DNA from: Collinsella sp.
GTDB lineage: Bacteria > Actinomycetota > Coriobacteriia > Coriobacteriales > Coriobacteriaceae
Length of the DNA: 64,000 nt
Reading direction: 5' to 3'
Assembly: GCA_019419545.1 (NCBI GenBank)
Contig: DXZT01000009.1
Location: 1-64,000, forward strand
The notes under the pieces are model-generated. The model saw nothing but the letters and a program-made list of their open reading frames with translations, did no database searches and was not told the origin of the DNA. A program made the translations under genes and the position numbers. Position 1 is the first letter of the stretch. Every line of letters starts with the position of its first letter. Positions 55,633 to 63,787 of the stretch are shown in pieces.

Positions 55633-58101
55633 CTATCTATCGGATCGAGACGGGCTTGCCTCCACTCTTTGGATGGATGCAATCAAGGCTGCGTTTTCCT
55701 CCGGCCCCTGCGCGAGATAGGGCGGGAATGGCAGCTGCCCTATCTGGGCGGCGATGATCTCCCGATTACCGTCCCGGACGGCTGCGGCCACGGCCGGGAC
55801 GGACTGGAACAGCAGCTCTTTTGCTTCCGGCGATTGCAGCAGATCCTCTACTAGGCTTTGCGGCCCGAAGGGATGCAGGTAGTCCCTTGTTGGGAAGTAA
55901 GTCATGGCAAACGCTCCGGATTCCACGCGGAAGGCGCCCTTGTCATAGTCCGGCAGCATGATGTCGGCGAAGCAGCCCTCCGGCACCAGCAGACGGACGG
56001 CGACCGAGCCGTCAGGGTTCAATCTCCACTCGCTTTCCCATCGTCCGCTTACGCTGTCGTAGGCCGCTTCGCACCATCCAAGGCGGGCGTCAATAACCGG
56101 GGCGAACCGCACTGCGGAGAAGCCGGGAGCCGTACCCTTCAAGCCGGCAATGCCTTCATAGAGGAACTGCCCCACGCTGCCGTAGACATAGTGGTTGAAG
56201 CTGTTCATGCCGGACGGGTTGACCGTCCCATCGGGGAGCATGCTGTTCCACCGCTCCCAGATCGTGGTCGCGCCCAGGCGAATCTGATACAGCCAGCCCG
56301 GAAATCCCTCTCGCAGCAGCATCCGCATGGCTTCTTCCGCAAACCCGTTCTCTGTCAAAACAGAACAGACCAACGGAGCCGCGGCAAACCCACTGGTGAT
56401 CTGATAGCAGTCCTTCTCAAGCCTCCTGCGTAGGCCCTCAAGCAGCTTTTCTTTATCGGCATGCAGCCCAAACCGCAGACAGAGCAGATAGGCCGTCTGA
56501 GTGTCCACTGCCAGCCGCCCGGAGGGGGTGAAGTACTCCGTGAGAAGCGCCTGGCGGATGTTCTCTGCGGTCTCCTCAAAATGAAGGCAGTCGCTATCCT
56601 GCTTCAGGACTGCCGCAGTCTGGATCATCAGAACTGCGGAGTGATACCAGTAGAGAGTGGAAACCAGTGCGTCCTCTGTGCCGCCTTTGAAACTGTTGGG
56701 CGTGATGCCGTCCAGGGCCAGCCAATCGCCAAACTGGAAGCCGTGATCCCATATCCAGCGTCCTCCGTGCTCCCAGTCCTGCTGTTCCAGGTAGGCCATC
56801 CAGTCGCGCATCATGGGGTAGCTCTTCTCCAGGATTGAGATATCCCCGTAATGTTGATACAGGGTAACGGGAAGAATCACTGCGCAGTCGCCCCAGACCG
56901 GCGCGGGATCGTTGAGCATGGGATCGTAGGGCAGGTAGCTTGCGACCCCTCCGCCCCTTTTTTCCTGATCCTGCCGAAGCAGACGAAGAAAATGGGGATA
57001 AAACCCACGGCAGTCCATGTTGAAGCAGGCGGTGGAGGCGAACACCTGGGCGTCGCCGGTCCAGGGCAGACGCTCGTCCCGCTGGGGGCAGTCGGTGGGA
57101 ATGTCGATAAAATTGGATTTCTGCCCCCAGAGGATGTTGCTGTAGAGCCGGTTGACGTCCTCGTTTCCGCATTGGAACCAGCCGGTCCGCGCAAGGTCGG
57201 AATAAAGGGCGCAGCCGGTAAAAGCGGCGGCGTCCATATCCAGATCGGCGGGCCAGCCTGTGACGCGGACATAGCGGAACCCGAAATAGGTGAAATGAGG
57301 GCGGAACGTGCGGCCCGCCCCGTCCCCGACAACGGTGAAGCGGGCGTCCGCCGTCCGCAGGTTTCCGCTGTAGAATTCACCCTTTTGCAGAATCTCCCCG
57401 AACTCCAGCGTGACTTTGCAGCCATGGGGAAGGGCGGCGGTAAACTCAACCCATCCCGCGAAATTCTGGCCAAAATCCAGCACGGTCTCCCCGGCCGGAG
57501 TGTGCAGGATCTCCCTTACGACCAGACGCTCCTTCAAGGTCAGCCCGGGGCTGTCCCGTCCGATCAGGTGGTCTGTCCCAAGGGGGAGGATCTGTGCCCC
57601 GGCTGTTTCCGCCGGGGCGGTATAGTCCTGGTGTTCCCCATCGTAGATTCCGCTGTCGAGGATTTCGGAGAGCCTGCATGCCCAGCTCTCGTCGGTGCAG
57701 ACCGTCTCCTGGCTGCCATCCGCGTAGATGATCTCAAGCTGAGCGAGGGCGGCAAAACGCTCGCCCCAGCGGTTTTCGGTTGGCGCGAACCCGAACCGTC
57801 CCTTGTACCAGCCATTCCCCAGCAGGATCTCCATGCGGTTGTCCGCCTCCAGAAGATGCGTCAGATCAAAGGCAAGCACCTGCGTGGTCTCGGTGTATGC
57901 ATCGAAAAACGGGGTAAGTACATCCTCACCCAGCTTTTTCCCGTTCAGATAGGCCTCGAACAGTCCGTAGCCAGTGATATGGAGCGTGGCCGCTCTCACT
58001 GGTTTTGAAAGGGAAAAGGAGCGTGAAAAAACAGGATGCCGTCTGTGTTGTTCCGCGGGGGCAATCCATTTTGCGTTCCAATGTTCCGGCAATGCTTTCA
58101 T
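55633..58101 (-). CDS. alpha-L-rhamnosidase (GH78)
   Basis: An 822-residue glycoside hydrolase that would release terminal L-rhamnose from plant glycosides or polysaccharides. In order: N-terminal beta domain (AEQHRRHPVFSRSF, GYGLFEAYLNGKKLGEDVLTP), a Bac_rhamnosid region around 250-330 (HFTYFGFRYVRVTG), the (alpha/alpha)6 barrel with FIDIPTDCPQRDERLPWTGD containing the general-acid region, and a C-terminal beta sandwich. No signal peptide is seen, so it is probably cytoplasmic. Start 58101 has AGGGAG upstream. No transporter is linked. The divergent/overlapping TetR gene is upstream on the same strand. Confidence 0.94.
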   Translation of the reverse strand: MKALPEHWNAKWIAPAEQHRRHPVFSRSFSLSKPVRAATLHITGYGLFEAYLNGKKLGEDVLTPFFDAYTETTQVLAFDLTHLLEADNRMEILLGNGWYKGRFGFAPTENRWGERFAALAQLEIIYADGSQETVCTDESWACRLSEILDSGIYDGEHQDYTAPAETAGAQILPLGTDHLIGRDSPGLTLKERLVVREILHTPAGETVLDFGQNFAGWVEFTAALPHGCKVTLEFGEILQKGEFYSGNLRTADARFTVVGDGAGRTFRPHFTYFGFRYVRVTGWPADLDMDAAAFTGCALYSDLARTGWFQCGNEDVNRLYSNILWGQKSNFIDIPTDCPQRDERLPWTGDAQVFASTACFNMDCRGFYPHFLRLLRQDQEKRGGGVASYLPYDPMLNDPAPVWGDCAVILPVTLYQHYGDISILEKSYPMMRDWMAYLEQQDWEHGGRWIWDHGFQFGDWLALDGITPNSFKGGTEDALVSTLYWYHSAVLMIQTAAVLKQDSDCLHFEETAENIRQALLTEYFTPSGRLAVDTQTAYLLCLRFGLHADKEKLLEGLRRRLEKDCYQITSGFAAAPLVCSVLTENGFAEEAMRMLLREGFPGWLYQIRLGATTIWERWNSMLPDGTVNPSGMNSFNHYVYGSVGQFLYEGIAGLKGTAPGFSAVRFAPVIDARLGWCEAAYDSVSGRWESEWRLNPDGSVAVRLLVPEGCFADIMLPDYDKGAFRVESGAFAMTYFPTRDYLHPFGPQSLVEDLLQSPEAKELLFQSVPAVAAAVRDGNREIIAAQIGQLPFPPYLAQGPEENAALIASIQRVEASPSRSDR

Positions 58102-58223
58102 ATCAGAAAGACTCCCTTCCAGTCGTTCCGTGTCTGGTGTCAGTCGTTGGCTTGTTTGATAGCAATCCCGCCCAATCCACTTTCGAGCGCATAACCGCAC
58201 CGCCTGCTTGGATGGGCCCGCGG

Positions 58224-58784
58224 TCAAGACGAACTGCAGGAATCATGGCGAGTCGCAACCGCTCGCAAGCCTCCTTCGGAATAGGTGCTGAGCAGCTCCT
58301 GGGCATGGGCGAATTCGGGCCCCCGCCTCCAACTAAGCAGGCGGTTGACCGCGAGATTTCCCTGAACGATGTGGACAAAGAGCAGATAAGCATCCTCGCG
58401 CGAAAGCCCGGTTTCCTCCATGATCGAGGGAACCATCCGCTCGGCGCCGCGCTCGATGACGCGCTGCGCCACGCGGGCGTACGCGTCGTCATCCGAGTAG
58501 AGCAGATAATAGTCATCGTTTGCCGGCGGGCGCTGGCAAAGGGCCCCCGACTCCGCTCCCTCGAGCGGAGGTGCCGCCGCCAGAGCCTCATCGATAAGCG
58601 CGTCAAGCAGCGCAAACTTATCCTCGTAATGCAGATAGAACGTACCGCGGTTGATATCGGCGCGACGGCAGATATCCGCTACCGTCATCTTCGCGAAGCC
58701 GACCTCGGCCAGCAGCGCGAAGAACGCCTCCCGTATGACCGAGAGTGTATAGCGTCGGCGACGATCGATCTTCCCCGCTTCCAT
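58224..58784 (-). CDS. TetR-family regulator
   Basis: A 186-residue regulator: basic start MEAGKIDRRRRYTLS, HTH (VADICRRADINRGTFYLHY at ~35-53), helical ligand domain. The ATG at 58784 follows GGAGGAG; the in-frame ATG nine codons upstream lacks a site. It is divergent from the sirtuin cluster (143-base gap) and 122 bases upstream of the rhamnosidase start on the same strand, so it could control either or both. The ligand is unknown. Confidence 0.9.
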   Translation of the reverse strand: MEAGKIDRRRRYTLSVIREAFFALLAEVGFAKMTVADICRRADINRGTFYLHYEDKFALLDALIDEALAAAPPLEGAESGALCQRPPANDDYYLLYSDDDAYARVAQRVIERGAERMVPSIMEETGLSREDAYLLFVHIVQGNLAVNRLLSWRRGPEFAHAQELLSTYSEGGLRAVATRHDSCSSS

Positions 58785-58927
58785 GGCTCCTCCAATTGCA
58801 ACGCTCAACAATGCCCGGCAGACGTTTGTTTATCGACAGCGCCTCAAAGCTGTTCATTGCTCTCACGCAAATCAACATTGATACTTTTTATAGACACCTG
58901 TTCATTGTAACCGAAAGAGAGCTTTGC

Positions 58928-59893
58928 ATGACTTTTTACGAGGAACTCGTTATCGAGCTCACCAACCAATCGTTTTCCCTTCAGGCCGCCTACCGCAGCG
59001 GCGGCACGCCCTATGAGCTGAGTGACCGCGAGCCCGAGCCCTACGACCAGCAAATCGAGGACTTCGCCCGCATGATTGAGGAAGCCGATTGCGTGCTGGT
59101 GGGCGGGGCCTCTGGGCTCTCCGCGGCGGGCGGCGGCGACTTCTATTACGAGGACAACGCAACCTATCGCAGGCATTTCGGCAAATTCGCCGAGCGCTAC
59201 GGTTTCAAGGGCGCTTTCGAGGGGTCGTTCTACCGCTGGCCCACCGCCGAGGCGCGCTGGGGATACCTCGCCACCTTCCTCGACACCACGCTCAACGCCC
59301 CGCTGCGCAAGCCCTACAGGGACCTCGACGCCATTCTCGCCGAGAAGGATTTCTTCGTGCTCACCACCAACCAGGACACGCAGTTCGTAAAGATCTACCC
59401 TTGGGAGAAGGTGGCGGAGATCCAGGGCGACCACCGCTTCTTCCAGTGCTCCCGCTGCTGCACCGATGACGTATGGGATGCGACCGAGCCCGTCTCCCGC
59501 ATGATCGAGGCCATGGGAGACGGCCTCGAGGTTCCGACAGAGCTCGTGCCGCGCTGCCCGCACTGCGGGGCAGAGGCGTTCCCCTGGGTTCGCGGCTACG
59601 GCAACTTCCTGCAGGGCGAACTCTACGAGGAGCAGTACCGCAAGGTGTCCGACTGGCTCGACGCGCACGCACGGCAGAGGATCCTTTTCCTCGAGCTGGG
59701 TGTGGGCCGCATGACGCCCGCGTTTATCCAGGAGCCGTTCTGGGCCCTCACGGCGCAGTTACCGCAGGCCAGCTACATCGCCGTAAACAACAAGACGCAG
59801 TTTCTCCCCCGCGCGATCGAGGATCGGGGGCTCGCCGTTCGCGCCGACATCGCCGACGTGCTCGCCGACGTGCGCAAGACGCTGGGGAGGTAG
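58928..59893 (+). CDS. class-M-like sirtuin 1 (SIR2 fold, Gln at catalytic His position)
   Basis: A 321-residue SIR2-family NAD-dependent enzyme. The NAD loop is CVLVGGASGLSAAGG (~55-69). TTNQDTQFVK (~140-149) corresponds to the sirtuin TQNxD segment, and EIQGDHRFFQCSRCC places Gln where deacetylases have the catalytic His, as in class M (ADP-ribosylating) sirtuins. The zinc pairs are CSRCC and CPHC. The C-terminal LFLELGVGRMTPAFI is shared with gene 3. ATG after AAGAGAG. First of three tandem genes; no macrodomain, GcvH-like or lipoate-ligase gene is adjacent, unlike known class-M operons. Confidence 0.85.
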   Translation: MTFYEELVIELTNQSFSLQAAYRSGGTPYELSDREPEPYDQQIEDFARMIEEADCVLVGGASGLSAAGGGDFYYEDNATYRRHFGKFAERYGFKGAFEGSFYRWPTAEARWGYLATFLDTTLNAPLRKPYRDLDAILAEKDFFVLTTNQDTQFVKIYPWEKVAEIQGDHRFFQCSRCCTDDVWDATEPVSRMIEAMGDGLEVPTELVPRCPHCGAEAFPWVRGYGNFLQGELYEEQYRKVSDWLDAHARQRILFLELGVGRMTPAFIQEPFWALTAQLPQASYIAVNNKTQFLPRAIEDRGLAVRADIADVLADVRKTLGR

Positions 59894-59896
59894 CGC

Positions 59897-60595
59897 ATGG
59901 AGACGGCGGAAGCAGTTCGCATAGGCAGGGCGCTAGCCGAAGCGGATCTTGTCATCATCGGCGCTAGCAACGGACTCGACATGGCGGAGGGGCTCAACCT
60001 TTTCTGCGCCGATGCTCATTTCCGAGAGGCGTACGGCGACCTCGCTCAGGCCGACGGCATCGGCTGCATACTGCAGGGGCTCGCCTCCCCGGATGCCAGC
60101 GTGCGAAGCCGATGGGTCGAGCGGTTCCATCAAAAGGAGTATGTCGAGTATGAGCCCAGCCCGCTCATGAACGGGCTGCGGCGTCTTACAGAGCACGCCG
60201 ACACCTTCGTGATCACGTGCAATATCGACGGGCACTTCGTGCGCGCAGGGTTCAACGAGAACCGCGTGCTCGAGACGGAGGGGAGCATACGCACATCGAT
60301 CGACGAGCGGCGTCTCGCCCATCCAGACGCCCTCGCCACGGCCCAGCTCGAGGAGCTCGAGCGCCTTGTGCAAGCCCATCGCAACGGCAGGGTCGCCATC
60401 CTCGAACTTGGCGTGGGACTGCGCAACGGCATCATAAAGCACATGCTCGCCCAGATCGCGAACGTCTGCGAGCACGCCACCTACATCGTGTTCAACTACA
60501 GCCAGGCCATGGTGCCCGACGCCTCGTGCGAGACGATTCTCGTTGACGGCGATATGACCCCGGCTTTCGAGGAGATTGCCCAATGCCGTCTCTAG
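59897..60595 (+). CDS. class-M-like sirtuin 2, zinc-less variant
   Basis: 232 residues, starting 3 bases after the first sirtuin stop. The Rossmann part is kept: LVIIGASNGLDMAEGLNLF at ~17-35, TCNIDGHFVRAGF at ~106-118, and VAILELGVGLRNGIIK and IVFNYSQAMVP near the C terminus. The position of the catalytic His/Gln reads TEGS (Glu), and the four zinc Cys residues with ~40 surrounding residues are absent. It may be a non-catalytic partner of the neighbouring paralogues or a divergent NAD-consuming enzyme. Its stop overlaps the next gene by 13 bases. Confidence 0.8.
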   Translation: METAEAVRIGRALAEADLVIIGASNGLDMAEGLNLFCADAHFREAYGDLAQADGIGCILQGLASPDASVRSRWVERFHQKEYVEYEPSPLMNGLRRLTEHADTFVITCNIDGHFVRAGFNENRVLETEGSIRTSIDERRLAHPDALATAQLEELERLVQAHRNGRVAILELGVGLRNGIIKHMLAQIANVCEHATYIVFNYSQAMVPDASCETILVDGDMTPAFEEIAQCRL

Positions 60596-61431
60596 AGAGG
60601 GAAGCGTATAGGCTTCGAAGCCTTATCGACGATGCCGACGCTATCATCGTCGGCATCGGCTCGGGCATGTCAAGCGCCGCCGGGTTCAACCATTACAACC
60701 GCGCAGGCATGGCGCGCGCCGGAATGACGGACTGGCAGCAAGCCTTTGGCTTCAAGAGCCTTTTCGACGGCTTCTACTACCTCTACCCCAGCCTCGAGCA
60801 GCAATGGGCCTACTACGCGCGATACATCGACTTCATGCTGCGCGAGCCGGCCTCGCAGCCCTATCTCGACCTGCGGTCTCTCATCGGCCATAAGGACTAC
60901 TTCATCCTGAACACCAATGTGGACACCCAGGTCGAGAAGACGTTTCCCGCTGAGAGAGTCTGCAACTACCAGGGAAGCTTCGCGCACCTTCAGTGCAAGC
61001 AGCCATGCTGCGACGAGCTCTTCGACGCGAAGCCCTACGTCGAGCGCATGCTCGCCGGCATGACGGGGTTCGAGATCCGCAGTGAGGATATCCCTCGATG
61101 CCCCCACTGCGGCTGGCAGTTTACGCCGTGGGTGCGCGACGACACGTTTCTGCAAGGCGCGGCATGGCGCGAGAACCTCGAACGATACGAGCGCTTTGTG
61201 CGCGAGCGCAGCAATGACCGCGTGCTGTTGCTGGAGCTCGGCGTGGGCGAGATGACCCCGAGCATCATCACGCTCCCGTTTTGGAGCATGACCGCAAAGC
61301 TGCCGGATGCGCGCCTGTTGAGCGTCAACATCTCGAACGGCTCGGCTCCGTTGCAGCTCGGAAGCAAGGCAGAGGCAATTCAGGCCGATTTGAGCGCGCT
61401 GCTCTCGGCGGCACAAGCAGGCGACGAGTAA
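60583..61431 (+). CDS. class-M-like sirtuin 3
   Basis: 282 residues overlapping the previous gene by 13 bases. SIR2 features are IIVGIGSGMSSAAGF (~23-37), NTNVDTQVEKTF (~108-119), NYQGSFAHLQC with Gln at the catalytic-His position, and zinc pairs CKQPCC and CPHC. The end shares LLLELGVGEMTPSII with gene 1. The ATG lies inside the second gene, so translation is coupled. The three genes are close relatives that arose by tandem duplication, and the middle one then lost its zinc domain. Expected activity is NAD-dependent ADP-ribosylation or deacylation; targets are unknown. Confidence 0.85.
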   Translation: MPSLEREAYRLRSLIDDADAIIVGIGSGMSSAAGFNHYNRAGMARAGMTDWQQAFGFKSLFDGFYYLYPSLEQQWAYYARYIDFMLREPASQPYLDLRSLIGHKDYFILNTNVDTQVEKTFPAERVCNYQGSFAHLQCKQPCCDELFDAKPYVERMLAGMTGFEIRSEDIPRCPHCGWQFTPWVRDDTFLQGAAWRENLERYERFVRERSNDRVLLLELGVGEMTPSIITLPFWSMTAKLPDARLLSVNISNGSAPLQLGSKAEAIQADLSALLSAAQAGDE

Positions 61432-61442
61432 CGCGGCGAGGC

Positions 61443-62207
61443 TTAAACCTCCCTGCTGGTCGCTTTAAGGTATTCCTCGCCATCCACAGGCTCCAGCCAC
61501 TCGTTGGAGGCATCCTCGCCCGGAACCTCCAAAGCGAGATGCGAGAACCAGCTGTCGGGCGCGGCGCCGTGCCAGTGCTTCACCCCCGGGGCGATGTTGA
61601 CCACGTCGCCGGGGCGCAGCTCCTGTGCCGGCTTGCCCCACTCCTGGTAAAACCCTCGACCAGCCACGCAGACGAGAATCTGTCCGCCACCGCTTTTGGC
61701 GTGATGGGTGTGCCAATTGTTGCGGCAGCCAGGCTCAAACGTCACGTTGTAGACGCCAGCCTGCTCGGTGGAAAGGGGCGCGAGGTAGCTTTGACCGATA
61801 AAGAACTTCGCGAAGGCGTCGTTGGGGGCACCGATAGGGAAAACCATCTCGTTTTGGTGCTGAGCCTTTGCGTCGGCGGCATCGTCGTCCGCCCAGACCT
61901 CCTTCGCCATGCGGAAGGCAGCCCACGCCTTGGGCCAACCCGCGTAAAACGCTGCATGCGTAAGGATCTCCGCTATCTCCGCCTTGGTCACGCCGTTGTT
62001 CTTTGCGGACGTCAGGTGATATTTGAACGAAGAGTCCGTCAGCCCCTGCGACATCAGGGCAACCACCGTCACCACGCAGCGGTCGCGCAAGGAGAGCTCG
62101 CCCTCCCGGCTCCATACCTCGCCGAACAGCATGTCGTCGTTGAGCTGTGCGAATTTGGGAGCGAACTCCCCCAGGGCATCTCTGCCCGCCGTCTGCTTAA
62201 TTGCCAT
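61443..62207 (-). CDS. AhpD/carboxymuconolactone-decarboxylase and cupin fusion
   Basis: A 254-residue protein. The N-terminal ~110 residues are a carboxymuconolactone decarboxylase-like domain (VTVVALMSQGLTDSSFKYHL, THAAFYAGWPKAWAAFRMAKEV); the CXXC of AhpD is not present, so a peroxidase role is unlikely. The C-terminal ~110 residues are a cupin (NVTFEPGCRNNWHTHHAKSGGGQ with metal-binding His pair, and PPGVKHWHG-like APGVKHWHGA). It is convergent with the sirtuin cluster (11 bases apart) and divergent, across a remnant, from MerR. Such proteins are often repressed or activated by MerR-type regulators; the substrate is unknown. Confidence 0.85.
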   Translation of the reverse strand: MAIKQTAGRDALGEFAPKFAQLNDDMLFGEVWSREGELSLRDRCVVTVVALMSQGLTDSSFKYHLTSAKNNGVTKAEIAEILTHAAFYAGWPKAWAAFRMAKEVWADDDAADAKAQHQNEMVFPIGAPNDAFAKFFIGQSYLAPLSTEQAGVYNVTFEPGCRNNWHTHHAKSGGGQILVCVAGRGFYQEWGKPAQELRPGDVVNIAPGVKHWHGAAPDSWFSHLALEVPGEDASNEWLEPVDGEEYLKATSREV

Positions 62208-62271
62208 AATTTACTTCCTCCTGTCGATGGTATTAGGCACAAATCTGCTTCCGCGCTGCCAAGCAGCCCGG

Positions 62272-62459
62272 CTAGATTCCCATGCCCATTCGTCGCGCCT
62301 GCTCCAGAGCGGGATGCCCGGCGATTTCGCCCACGCCGTTCACGCCGCCGGCGAAAACCGTTCCGGCAAGCGTGCGCCTTTGGCGAAAGCATCCACCAAC
62401 GTCTCGGAATTGCCATTCTTTCGAGGGCTTGAAGAGACTATCAAAACCGTTTTGCTCAT
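62272..62459 (-). pseudogene. flavodoxin-like FMN reductase with internal deletion
   Basis: The 5' end (62459) reads MSKTVLIVSSSPRKNGNSET and LVDAFAKGA, the phosphate-loop start of an NAD(P)H-dependent FMN reductase. About 29 codons in, the frame breaks, and the remaining sequence in the adjacent frame encodes GTVFAGGVNGVGEIAGHPAL and EQARRMG, the normal C-terminal end of the same family, stopping at 62272. About 130 residues between are missing. It stands between the cupin fusion and MerR, where such a gene would be a natural MerR target. Confidence 0.78.
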
Positions 62460-62516
62460 TACGGAATACCCCTTGCACTCCTTATATATATTGACGAAAA
62501 TAAAGGTAATATCTAA

Positions 62517-62530
62517 ACCTAACTTTAGGT
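62517..62530. promoter_or_regulatory. MerR operator
   Basis: ACCTAA-CT-TTAGGT, a perfect 6-bp inverted repeat, lies 35 bases before the MerR start and between the MerR gene and the minus-strand genes. This spacing and placement are typical of MerR-type operators. Confidence 0.7.
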
Positions 62531-62564
62531 CAAGGAGTAAATTCGAAATTCGTCCGGAGGGACC

Positions 62565-63005
62565 ATGTACACAATCGGACAGGTAGCGGAGATGTTCGGT
62601 CTGCCCGTTTCCACACTGCGGTATTACGACAAACAGGGATTGTTTCCGGAATTGGAGCGGACGTCCGGCATTCGCCGATTCGGCGATACGGAACTCGAGG
62701 CGCTTCGGGTCATCGAATGCCTAAAGAAGGCAGGGATGGAAATCAAGGACATCCGGCTGTTCATGAAATGGTGTTCGGAGGGCCCATCGACATATCCCAA
62801 ACGCAAGGCCATGTTCGAAGAGCGGAAGGCCCACATGGAATCGGAGATCGCGAAGATGAACCGTGCACTGGACATGCTGAAGTTCAAATGCTGGTACTAC
62901 GAGCAGGCAATCCAAGATGGCAACGAGGATAGAGTGAAGGCGCTGATTCCCGACAATTTGCCAGAAGAAATCAAAGATACCTACGATAACGCCCACGCTC
63001 AATAA
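62565..63005 (+). CDS. MerR-family regulator
   Basis: A 146-residue regulator: HTH (MYTIGQVAEMFGLPVSTLRY, residues 1-20), wing (KQGLFPELERTSGIRRF), dimerisation coil and a C-terminal segment with one Cys (FKCWYYEQAI) rather than a metal motif. CGGAGGG precedes the ATG. It is divergent from the cupin fusion and the FMN-reductase remnant, with the palindrome ACCTAACTTTAGGT between. The effector is probably an organic or redox signal. Confidence 0.92.
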   Translation: MYTIGQVAEMFGLPVSTLRYYDKQGLFPELERTSGIRRFGDTELEALRVIECLKKAGMEIKDIRLFMKWCSEGPSTYPKRKAMFEERKAHMESEIAKMNRALDMLKFKCWYYEQAIQDGNEDRVKALIPDNLPEEIKDTYDNAHAQ

Positions 63006-63057
63006 TACCACCCGATGCTCAAGGGGCTTTGGCAAGGGGCTCTTTCCGAGCAGAACG

Positions 63058-63093
63058 AAAAAGAAAGCCTCCGAGCCAGAGGGTCCAGAGGCT
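63058..63093 (-). terminator. minus-strand terminator
   Basis: On the minus strand AGCCTC and GAGGCT pair at the ends of a ~27-base segment, followed by TTTCTTTTT. It would end transcription coming from the right-hand repeat. The rest of 63006-63199 holds no recognisable gene. Confidence 0.5.
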
Positions 63094-63713
63094 GTTATTC
63101 CCGTTATTTCGCTGGTGGCTTTGCTCTGTGGCGACGCCGAAACAGCATCAGGCGGTACTCGACAGCACCAGAACGCGAGTTTAGAAGCCAGTTCCCGCTA
63201 TTCCCACTCAGCGACTAATCCAGTCCGAGTGTTGTCGATGCGTGTCGCATCGTGCCGCCCAAGGGCTGATTCGTGCACAATTTGGGCGAATCAGGCCCTT
63301 GATTCGCGATTTAGGGAATGACTCAATTGATTCGCAAAACCGCAGGTCGCCTTTTTAATCACTCCCTAGTTTCCGCCGGAGTTCGTAGCGGGTGGCATGA
63401 AAAGGGGTGATTCAAAGGGTCGGAGAGATGTCTATAGCGCAATCGTCTGGTATTGGCGCGGTGAGGGACTTCTCGCCTCCATCAGTCCAAATCGTCAAGC
63501 TCCGAAAGACGTCGAGCTAGAGAAAAGGACCTATTTCCCGTCATGGATTGGGTTTACCTGCATGACTAGAGCCCTGGTGTAATTGGCTGGATCACCGTTC
63601 CGGGAACCGGTATCGACCTACCTGTCCGCCAAGCTCCTTCTTCAGCTTCAGCCTAGTATCTGACTCGCGCCGTTATAAGCGAAAACCGAAGAGATGCGTC
63701 TTAGCCAAGAAAA

Positions 63714-63732
63714 TAAGGTTAGCCTTATCTTA
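63714..63732. promoter_or_regulatory. DtxR/IdeR-like iron box
   Basis: TAAGGTTAGCCTTATCTTA matches 18 of 19 positions of the degenerate DtxR/IdeR consensus TWAGGTWAGSCTWACCTWA. It lies 56 bases before the methyltransferase ATG. The homologous region of the left repeat has about five mismatches and lacks the box. Confidence 0.65.
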
Positions 63733-63752
63733 CTTCATGATTCGTGTGTTAT

Positions 63753-63770
63753 AGTTAGATGGCTCTAACT
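63753..63770. promoter_or_regulatory. AGTTAGA inverted repeat
   Basis: AGTTAGA-TGGC-TCTAACT directly before GGGGGCG and the ATG at 63788. It is conserved in the left copy and may be a second operator or an RNA hairpin. Confidence 0.55.
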
Positions 63771-63787
63771 GTTTGGGGGCGACAGCC

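Noticed and set aside
55338..55682. 115-codon minus-strand frame after the rhamnosidase
   Set aside because: Overlaps the rhamnosidase 3' end, has no ribosome-binding site and no family similarity I can recognise.
58102..58227. Longer rhamnosidase start overlapping the TetR gene
   Set aside because: GH78 homology starts at MKALPEHWNAKWI, and an AGGGAG site supports 58101.
63199..63290. Short minus-strand frame ending EWE, like the guaA end
   Set aside because: Only about 30 codons open; the EWE ending recurs near 55093 and looks coincidental or a fragment of an unknown gene.
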